Source: Bicyclus anynana
Taxonomy: Eukaryota > Arthropoda > Insecta > Lepidoptera > Nymphalidae
Assembly: GCF_947172395.1 (NCBI RefSeq)
Contig: NC_069109.1
Location: forward strand, 660,001-724,000
Length of the DNA stretch: 64,000 bases
Direction: 5' to 3'
The notes under the pieces were generated by a model. It was given only the letters and a program-made list of their open reading frames with translations. It did not search any database and was not told where the DNA came from. Each line of letters begins with the position of its first letter. Positions within the stretch are counted from its first letter, which is position 1. This document shows, piece after piece, positions 60,501 through 64,000 of this stretch. The translations under genes were made by a program, and so were the position numbers.

Positions 60501-63448
60501 AGCCCGTCGAACCCCATCTGCGCGACGAGCGAAGTCAACTCGCGCGAGTGACCGAATGAGTCTGCCTGCCACGCGACTAACGGTCGCGCGCACGACAAAA
60601 ATGTCGCGTTCAACTTCCTGTTCAATATCACAGAGTAATAACCACAGAGTCTTTACAAACTGCGTGCTGAAGCCGGTGCAACCCATAAATATAAAAAAAA
60701 AAACAAAAGTAATGCGTGTTTTTGACATCCGCATATACAAACTTTTTTCGTAATTTGTATTTCATTAACACTAACAATAATTACGTAAATTAATATATTA
60801 ATCAATAAAAAAATACTCTATCTTATTTCTTTAGTTTTTGAGAACAGTTTTTAAAATATTTAAAAATATAAGACGCCATTTTTCTTGAATAATATTGAAA
60901 ATTACTGATGCGATTGTTCGTATCGTATTGACAAGAGAACGTATTCGTTTTTGAATGTCGTATCCGTGACGGCTACGACACCGTCATGTTCCGTACGCTC
61001 CATCTGTAGGTATATTATTGATTAATCTGTGTTCAATATAATAAAAACAATAGTAGGGGAGCTGAAAAGGGGATTTTTGTAGTTACTCGATCGCGGCAGA
61101 TGAACATAAGGGACTATACACTGCACGTTGTTCAGTACCTCCACCAAACAGGAGCCTTTAATATTGGTGGGTATGTTTAAGGCAACCAAAAAACTAACTT
61201 CAGAAATACACAAACAGCAAGTCAGATCAAGATAAGTTAGGTGTGTTGATATCTAAAAGGTGTGCATTTCGAAAATCTGACGATCTGATCGTAACGTAAT
61301 GGAATGGGAGGGTTCCAAAGTTACAAAATAAAACCCCCCTTTTTGGCAGACTTAGAGGTGATTACAAAAATAAGAAAACTAATGTCGAACAAAGGTCACA
61401 ACAACTTAATTAACAAATTAAACTGTAACCAAAATAAGACCCTAGAATTGCAGAGAATGACCTTGAGTGAAATCACGCACCTGTGAACGATGTGTGTAGG
61501 GTTAAAGGCGCCTTTGACTGTTAACAAACGCTCGCCTTTTCCACTCAAGTCACTCTCCCGCCTATCCCAAGTAACCCATAAAGAATTACACAAGAGATGT
61601 GGACGGCTCGAACGCCATCCTGGTGACGCATCCGTCCCTGGATCGCGTCCGTGTCCGCGTGTATAAACCACTATTGAATCGTGTATGACTCATTTTTTAT
61701 CGAATGAGTGAGTATGGATCTGTTATCTAGGGTATCTAGGGTTAGATAACGTCGTTAATCGGACTTACCTCAAAGAGTAAGTGTAGCTGTCAATAATTGC
61801 CTGGTAGCTGGTGCAGGCTTCGTCAGGCATGCCCCAGCCACCGCCGACGAAGACCAGGCGACCCTGGCGAACCAACTCATACACCATACGATGAACTGTT
61901 GATAAAGACATCATCATCATCATTATCAACTAGCTAACACCGCGCGGTTTCACACGCGTGGTTCCCGTTCCCGTAGGAATACGTGGATAATATATAGCCT
62001 ATAGCCTTTCTTGATAAATGGGCTATCTAACATTGAAAAAATTTTTCAAATTGGACCAATAGTTCCTGAGATTAGCGCGTTCAACCAAACAAACAAACTC
62101 TTTACCTTTATAATATTAGTAAAGATATTCGGCTCACTGCTGAGCTCCAATCCAGTCAAAATGAGTGGGGTTAGGCCAATAGTCCACCGCGCTGGCCCAA
62201 TGCGGATTGGCAGACTTCACACACGCAGAGAATTGAGCAAATTCCCTGGTATGCAGGTTTCCTCACATAACATAATTATAATTGGAAGAAAAACCACCGA
62301 ATGTCATGAAATTATTAATTCCACTCTCGATCAAGTCTCTTACATTTGAGACCACCCACTCATATATTTGCAGACTCTCGGTTGTTCTTCCTCACTTTCA
62401 CCCCCCACAACTTTTAAACGGCTCAACCGATTTTCATCAAACATGTCTAAGGACACTCGCGCTTAAGTCACTTTTAATATAAAAAAATACAGTGTGTGTC
62501 AGCTCCGATCTCTTTACTCTTTCAGATCGACTGTCTAAATAGTGTATGTTGTACAGCATACACTGTGTACGTCTCAATTTTAACGCCTGAAAAGTGAAAG
62601 GTGCGCAACCGAGGTGCAGCAGGCCGCGGCGTGCATATATGCGTGCAGGCGCGCTAGGTCGCACGCACGTCCACGCTGTTGGTGGCGATAGCTAAAGTGG
62701 CAATGGGCGGGACACATAGTTTGAAGAGCCGATGGACGTTGGGGTCCCAAGGTGCTGGTGCGACCTCGCACTAGAAAGCGCAGTGTTATCGACCCCCCAT
62801 GACGACATCAAGCGAGTCGCAGGAATTCGCTGGCTGCAGGCGGCTCAGTATCGTGATGTTTGGAAGTCCCTACAAAAGGCCTATGTCCTGCAGTGGACTC
62901 CATAGGCTGGTATGATGATGAAGATCTACGAATCAAAACTGATCAACTCACTTGTCCCATCTCTGTTCTTCCACCAATGGAAGAAATACGGTAGCTCACT
63001 ATTCGATATTGTAAACCTGCAAGAGAAACAAAAAGATTATATGATCATTATCAACCCATATTCGGCTCACTGCTGAGCTCGATTAAGAAAATTCTCAGGT
63101 ATGCAGGTTTCCTCACAATGGTTTATTATAAAAACTTCGTTACAATTGATACTTTCGTTACCTAAAGGTTTGATTATGTAAAAATGCTCAAGTAATTTTT
63201 CAGAACATGTTGACTCAACTGCACTGAAGGTAAGGATTTTTGTATTTTGTACAAAATTCAATATAACTTAAAAACCGTAAAGCTATCGCTTTGTAAAGCA
63301 TGTCGTTATATTTATGGGACACCCTGTATATATTATTAAGATTGAAATACCACTAACCTCCTTCCCTTGTCAGCCCACAGTTCAGATATTGACGAATCCA
63401 ATATATTTTTCCAATTGATACGCATTCGCATTCCACCGCCTGACGAAT
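44760..63448 (-). CDS. GH38 lysosomal-type alpha-mannosidase, predicted catalytically altered; 5' end beyond window
   Basis: Active members of this family remove alpha-linked mannose from N-glycans in the lysosome. Sixteen coding exons can be joined on the minus strand: 63448-63358, 63016-62952, 61895-61769, 60617-60412, 59957-59824, 58793-58657, 57136-57044, 55523-55394, 53934-53859, 53287-53167, 52305-52230, 51359-51269, 50677-48921, 48148-47994, 46753-46425, 45553-44760. All have AG acceptors and GT donors, and phases agree throughout (4,382 nt, 1,459 residues plus TGA). Landmarks in order: ELPYFFHWW, GGGWGMPDEA, LVAWQADSFGHSREL, QMGFDGLF, YSTPACYL, DDFFPYAY, VVQDHNIISGA, VYNPLAWPV, GAYIFR, FYTDANGR, AQGGSSLLEGSIDLMV. 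Family members are about 1,000 residues long; the excess lies in one exon. The signal peptide and the first zinc motif (HxHxD type) should lie to the right of the window. The donor at 59823 (GTTGAG) is weak and is the least certain junction. Confidence 0.9.
45595..45860 (+). repeat. AAGGAGGAGGTT repeat, mannosidase intron
   Basis: AAAAGGAGGAGGTTCTATG, TACTTCCAGGGTGGTCCC, GGATCTGATGATGGCATCC. A second, diverged copy is at 55,560-55,920. Confidence 0.65.
46211..46396. mobile_element. Palindromic MITE (CCTAGCC family)
   Basis: CCTTAGCCAT at left and AAAATCGACGTGCCACTAGG at right. The middle shares TGACATTTGCTATCGACAG with the copy at 427. Confidence 0.72.
46754..46850 (-). pseudogene. Exon-like remnant with donor, 58 bases before mannosidase exon 15
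   Basis: On the minus strand CCTCATAAGGTCACTAAGCAG is followed by GTAAGA at 46811, then 58 bases to the exon 15 acceptor. A related copy ending in a perfect CAG/GTAAGA boundary lies at 47521. Both share the downstream sequence AAAATATAAGTAATT. Skipping them gives a better protein match, so they look like decayed or optional exons. Confidence 0.45.
46860..46998 (+). mobile_element. MITE-D 5' fragment
   Basis: ATAGGGATGATGACAG to GGGTCAGATTTGCGG, joined to Heli-S. Confidence 0.75.
47000..47180 (-). mobile_element. Heli-S
   Basis: Complement order from CACCCGCGTGGTGCTCG to TATAATATTAGTATAG, joined directly to a MITE-D fragment on its left. Confidence 0.78.
47182..47480. repeat. Related ACCGACTTC repeat, mannosidase intron
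   Basis: GCAACCGATTTTGAAACC to GAAGTCGGTTTA, with TAGCACCATCTTCAAACTG inside. Confidence 0.6.
47521..47576 (-). pseudogene. Second exon-like remnant with CAG/GTAAGA donor
   Basis: The minus strand reads TATGGGCCTCATAAGAAGG through GGGCGTTACAG and then GTAAGA. One frame is open (YGPHKKVYVTHWALQ). It resembles the copy near 46,812, so the two probably came from one local duplication, later separated by MITE and Helitron insertions. Confidence 0.4.
47577..47643 (-). mobile_element. SINE-A head fragment
   Basis: Only the tRNA-like head (A and B boxes) remains. It sits directly left of the duplicated target of the next SINE. Confidence 0.7.
47663..47969 (-). mobile_element. SINE-A at intron position +6 of a mannosidase intron
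   Basis: SINE-A is a tRNA-derived SINE of about 300 bases. Its sense strand has an A box near GTGATAGCCCAGTGGATA, a B box GGTTCGAATCC, a central AAACGGTGAAGGAAAACATC, and a tail ATATGGGTTGATAATGATG. This copy is flanked by a 19-bp duplication with one mismatch (TAACTTAACAGATAAGTTA at 47644-47662, and 47970-47988). The right flank touches the GTAAGT donor of exon 47994-48148. Confidence 0.85.
48230..48410 (+). mobile_element. SINE-B, 5' truncated, mannosidase intron
   Basis: Starts at ACCGACAAAGACGTACCGCC and ends in TTGTAAAGAATAAAAAAAG. Confidence 0.83.
48411..48920. other. Mannosidase intron, no recognised feature
   Basis: AT-rich sequence between a SINE-B and the giant exon's donor. An additional 13 codons stay open past the donor. 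Confidence 0.4.
48921..50677 (-). CDS. Alpha-mannosidase giant exon with about 520-residue low-complexity insertion
   Basis: This 1,757-nt exon stays open for 585 codons. The first 50 or so residues are normal family sequence (IPNHIFDIPNRIDPATHELV, then IPPLGLRSYYIEN) and the last 14 (KIIRNQVRFRTFN) resume it. Between them lies an insertion. It starts with a Lys/Arg-rich stretch containing a near-duplicate motif (KKILKRKTRKMG and KKSLKRKIRNIQ). An acidic Asp/Asn-rich part follows with repeats such as DDFKITTD and DNFKITTE. Then come five or six degenerate units of about 40-50 residues around NDIEITS, IEVTTEGL and NAVTRTESGV. There are at least ten N-X-S/T sites and no membrane segment. The donor is GTAAGT at 48920; an alternative GTAAGA lies 18 nt upstream in frame. 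Confidence 0.85.
50704..51203 (+). mobile_element. Heli-L, near full length, mannosidase intron
   Basis: CTATACTTATAAAAAAACTG to GCGGGCGTCCGCTAGT, starting 27 bases from the giant exon. Confidence 0.82.
51390..51612 (-). mobile_element. SINE-A in mannosidase intron
   Basis: Tail to B box (GGATTCAAACC), with the A-box end missing. Confidence 0.82.
51890..52205 (-). mobile_element. RTE-type LINE 3' end, mannosidase intron
   Basis: TTTATCATCCGATGGACGTCC (ORF end) through GCTGAGCTATGTCAGTGAC. It has lost its frame in places. Confidence 0.82.
52530..52856 (-). mobile_element. SINE-B, full length, mannosidase intron
   Basis: Poly-T at left. The head with GCGCATACCAATGCGCCACG at right keeps both Pol III boxes. 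Confidence 0.87.
52935..53198 (-). repeat. 32-bp minisatellite, eight copies, each carrying a 5' splice site
   Basis: The unit contains GAGCTCATACAGACGGCTT followed by a TAAGTAAGTAC-type donor, read on the minus strand. Donor positions from the real exon outward are 53166, 53134, 53102, 53070, 53038, 53006, 52974 and 52942. Seven are GTAAGT and the farthest is GTATGT. Units mostly alternate between GCTTTTAAG and GCTTATAAG, giving a 64-bp higher-order period. The array begins inside the mannosidase exon at 53167-53287. Confidence 0.93.
53167..53287 (-). CDS. Alpha-mannosidase exon with zinc-binding HHD region; 3' end seeds a minisatellite
   Basis: The acceptor is TTTCTAG. The exon encodes GVVQDHNIISGAMRDHVANYY and more, where the family has QHHDAVSGT. 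The zinc-ligand His (H446 human, H471 fly Golgi enzyme) is kept, but the flanking residues change (H to D before it, D to N after it). The last residues are WSTELIQTAF plus two bases of the next codon. The donor at 53166-53165 is GTAAGT. The final 21 or so bases plus this donor are repeated seven more times into the intron. Confidence 0.85.
53750..53855 (-). repeat. tRNA-like sequence with adjoining hairpin
   Basis: The minus strand shows CCACTGGTCTAGTGGC and GGGTTCGAATCC, tRNA-like boxes, but no acceptor-stem pairing. AATCCTGGGTTA and its complement flank TAGC next to it. Probably a SINE head. Confidence 0.45.
53988..54493. mobile_element. TTAAC-rich palindromic element flanked by 16-bp direct repeats
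   Basis: The ends are GCTGGGCA and TGCCCAGC. The interior is packed with GTTAAC and TTAACG motifs on both strands. TATGGCAATAGGCATA occurs at 53972-53987 and again at 54494-54509. A second, inverted partial copy abuts it (54510 to about 54,600). Confidence 0.75.
54510..54600. mobile_element. Partial inverted copy of the TTAAC-rich element
   Basis: Begins GGCCGTTAATCAAATAG, the reverse complement of the right end of the neighbouring element, and fades after about 90 bases. Confidence 0.6.
54787..54976 (+). mobile_element. SINE-A, 5' truncated
   Basis: Body and tail only, ending GATAAAGATGATGATGAT, in a mannosidase intron. Confidence 0.82.
55110..55360 (-). repeat. Tandem duplication containing a piece of mannosidase exon 8
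   Basis: Two and a half units share ATAAACAAATAG, GGTTCTGGCAATAAACGTTG and GCAATGCAATCGTGTGGTGT. Each carries a copy of the exon stretch at 55,435-55,465 (CGTGTGGTGT, then CAGTGGCGTAAGTG), with extra GTAAGTACTTAC inserted. They lie in the intron just downstream of that exon. Confidence 0.75.
55560..55920 (+). repeat. AAGGAGGAGGTT repeat, second copy
   Basis: AACCGACCTCAAAATAAGG to AGTATTTTAAAGCACTAC, with GGATCTAATGATGGAATCC shared with 45,595-45,860. Confidence 0.62.
56152..56455 (+). mobile_element. SINE-A, full length
   Basis: Intact Pol III boxes and body in a mannosidase intron, antisense to the gene. Confidence 0.88.
56621..56908. mobile_element. Palindromic element with TACAACCGACTTC termini
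   Basis: TACAACCGACTTCAAAATCAC at left and its complement at right. Internal arms (GTGCTACCTTAGATCAG and complement) extend the foldback. Confidence 0.75.
57307..57559. mobile_element. MITE with CTCAGACCAA termini, 8-bp target duplication
   Basis: Inverted ends CTCAGACCAA and TTGGTCTGAG, flanked by CTGATTGC and CTGATTTC (7 of 8 bases alike). It lies in a mannosidase intron. It is related to the copy at 58835-59146, which is in the opposite orientation. Confidence 0.8.
57777..57965 (-). mobile_element. Heli-S
   Basis: AACTAGCAGACGTCACACGG to TCTTTATAATATTAATATAT. Confidence 0.75.
57997..58305 (+). mobile_element. SINE-A, full length
   Basis: Intact copy with A and B boxes, inserted in a cluster of Helitron-like elements in a mannosidase intron. 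Confidence 0.88.
58306..58636 (-). mobile_element. Two adjacent Heli-S-type copies
   Basis: The first ends CTCTTTATAATATTACTAG near 58,452. The second runs from GCCGCGCGGTTTCACCC to TTATTTATAATAGG. Confidence 0.75.
58657..58793 (-). CDS. Alpha-mannosidase exon at acid/base position, with Asp replaced
   Basis: The exon begins in phase 0 after TTTCCAG and ends at a GTGAGT donor. It encodes VMVMMGKRLGFYDAKLWF followed by TNIDKLI. Lysosomal family members read MGSDFQY followed by NANMWFKNLDKLI. The two align without gaps, so the catalytic acid/base Asp (D319 human numbering, D341 in Drosophila Golgi mannosidase II) falls on Arg. The surrounding helix (WF.N.DKLI) is well kept, which makes misalignment unlikely. 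Confidence 0.85.
58835..59146. mobile_element. MITE with CTCAGACCAA termini, perfect 8-bp target duplication
   Basis: The ends are inverted repeats and the element is flanked on both sides by GCCTAAAC (58827-58834 and 59147-59154). An 8-bp duplication fits hAT-like elements among others. It is 312 bases long, in the next mannosidase intron upstream of its sister copy. Confidence 0.85.
59298..59465 (-). mobile_element. LINE-J 3' end, mannosidase intron
   Basis: UTR and tail only, next to a Helitron-like fragment. Confidence 0.8.
59490..59670 (-). mobile_element. Heli-L fragment
   Basis: TACAGAATGTACAGAATTTG to GAACAGTTTTATTATAAG; the 5' part of the element only. Confidence 0.72.
60072..60318 (-). 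mobile_element. SINE-A in mannosidase intron
   Basis: Body and tail are complete; it stops before the B box. It is about 95 bases from the exon ending at 60412. Confidence 0.82.
60412..60617 (-). CDS. Alpha-mannosidase exon with nucleophile motif; active-site Arg replaced
   Basis: The exon starts after an acceptor at 60618-60619 and ends at a GTAAGG donor. It encodes the GH38 nucleophile motif as QADSFGHSRE (usually WxxDPFGHS). The Asp is kept and the following Pro is Ser. Counting 24 residues on from that Asp, with no gap, reaches the position of the conserved active-site Arg (R220 of human lysosomal alpha-mannosidase, R228 of Drosophila Golgi mannosidase II). Here the stretch reads GLFVNPISF and that position is Pro. 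The next part (LLRMQRRALEFVWRGS) matches the family. Confidence 0.88.
60765..61010 (-). repeat. P2 repeat family
   Basis: TTATTTCTTTAGTTTTTGAG to GGCTACGACACCGTCATG, inverted, in a mannosidase intron. Confidence 0.55.
61360..61625 (-). repeat. LTR-like dispersed repeat, copy 4
   Basis: AATAAGAAAACTAATGTCG to GGACGGCTCGAACGCC, in a mannosidase intron. Confidence 0.58.
61925..62125 (-). mobile_element. Heli-S
   Basis: CTAGCTAACACCGCGCGG to CTTTATAATATTAGTAAAG. Confidence 0.8.
62127..62275 (-). mobile_element. SINE-A 3' half
   Basis: About 150 bases from the tail to GCAGGTTTCCTCAC, next to a Helitron-like element. Confidence 0.78.
62276..62684. other. Mannosidase intron, no recognised repeat
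   Basis: Contains a small hairpin (AGTGTATG/CATACACT near 62,540) and a GC-richer block at about 62,600-62,670. Confidence 0.35.
62685..62925 (+). mobile_element. RTE-type LINE 3' end, mannosidase intron
   Basis: AAAGTGGCAATGGGCGGG through TGCAGTGGACTCCATAGG and a GATGATGA tail. Confidence 0.82.
63050..63118 (-). mobile_element. SINE-A fragment with large deletion
   Basis: The tail (ACCCATATTCGGCTCACTGC) joins directly to ATTAAGAAAATTCTC; the middle is lost. Confidence 0.7.
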
Positions 63449-63508
63449 CTGGAAACCATAAGTATAAATAAATATAAATAAAATACAAATATTTCTTATT
63501 TATAATCT

Positions 63509-64000
63509 ACTAGCGGACGCCCGCGATTTCGTCCGCGTGGAAATCAATGTAAACTTTCAAACCCTATTTCACCACTTTAAAGATTGAATTTTAAAAATTT
63601 TTGAATCAAATTATATTTCGTATTTCAAACTATTACAATTTTTTAAAACTGTAACTCTAAAAATGAAGGACTTTCCATTTCAGAAACTTTCAACCACTAT
63701 TCCACCCCCTTTTTATTTTATTTACGCAATAAAAAGTATCCTATAACCTTCTCCGTATTATGTTCTTCAGTAGTTTCAGCGTGTTGCCCGAATAACAAAA
63801 AAAACACGGACAGACAGACAAAAAATCGAAAAAAAATATTTTTAGCTTCAATGTCGATTAAATAATGCCCCCCAACAAAATTTTCAAAATATCTTCAATG
63901 TACAGAATGTACAAAATGTACAGAATTCATATTATAAGTATAGATTCTAGATGGCGCTAGTAGTACTCTATGCCACGGTAACGTTTGTTGTTACAAATGG
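63509..64000 (-). mobile_element. Heli-L, runs off the right edge
   Basis: Begins with the complement of the 3' end (ACTAGCGGACGCCCGCG). The whole last 490 bases of the window are this element. Confidence 0.83.

Overview
The window is eukaryotic and almost certainly lepidopteran (butterfly or moth). It has AT-rich intergenic and intronic DNA, GT-AG introns, and dense copies of repeat types typical of Lepidoptera: two abundant tRNA-derived SINEs, Helitron-like non-autonomous elements ending in CTAGT, RTE and other LINE 3' fragments, and many small inverted-repeat elements. The proteins encoded are insect-like. I could not run alignments. Family calls come from recognising motifs, and exon joins from matching splice sites and reading phase by hand.

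Positions 1-30,200 are a gene-poor repeat landscape. I see no supported host gene there, only nested SINEs, LINE 3' ends, Helitron-like elements, foldback elements and one four-copy repeat that may be a solo LTR.

Positions 30,202-39,146 hold two small conserved genes transcribed divergently. URM1 (minus strand, two exons) encodes the ubiquitin-like sulfur carrier of tRNA thiolation. Its 4.8-kb intron carries a full-length Dong/R4-type LINE with one open 1,196-codon frame and a 7-bp target duplication. The other gene (plus strand, two exons) encodes a 103-residue XRN2-binding (XTBD) protein like PAXT-1/CDKN2AIPNL. Its intron carries a 1.4-kb foldback transposon with a 4-bp target duplication.

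Positions about 39,330-44,440 hold a second long LINE (APE endonuclease, reverse transcriptase and RNase H in ORF2; a gag-like ORF1). It lies between two convergent genes.

Positions 44,760-63,448, continuing past the right edge, hold the main gene: a GH38 lysosomal-type alpha-mannosidase on the minus strand. I could thread 16 coding exons with every phase consistent, giving 1,459 visible residues without the N-terminus. Three features stand out. The catalytic nucleophile Asp is kept, but the positions of the active-site Arg, the acid/base Asp and the Asp of the HHD motif are Pro, Arg and Asn, so it is predicted to be inactive or altered. One 1,757-nt exon carries about 520 extra residues of basic and then acidic, Asn/Thr-rich degenerate repeats between the catalytic and C-terminal beta domains. 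The 5' splice site of another exon has been amplified into an eight-copy, 32-bp minisatellite in which each unit carries the exon end plus a splice donor. Its introns also contain exon-fragment duplications, paired MITEs with 8-bp target duplications, and SINEs, one inserted at position +6 of an intron.
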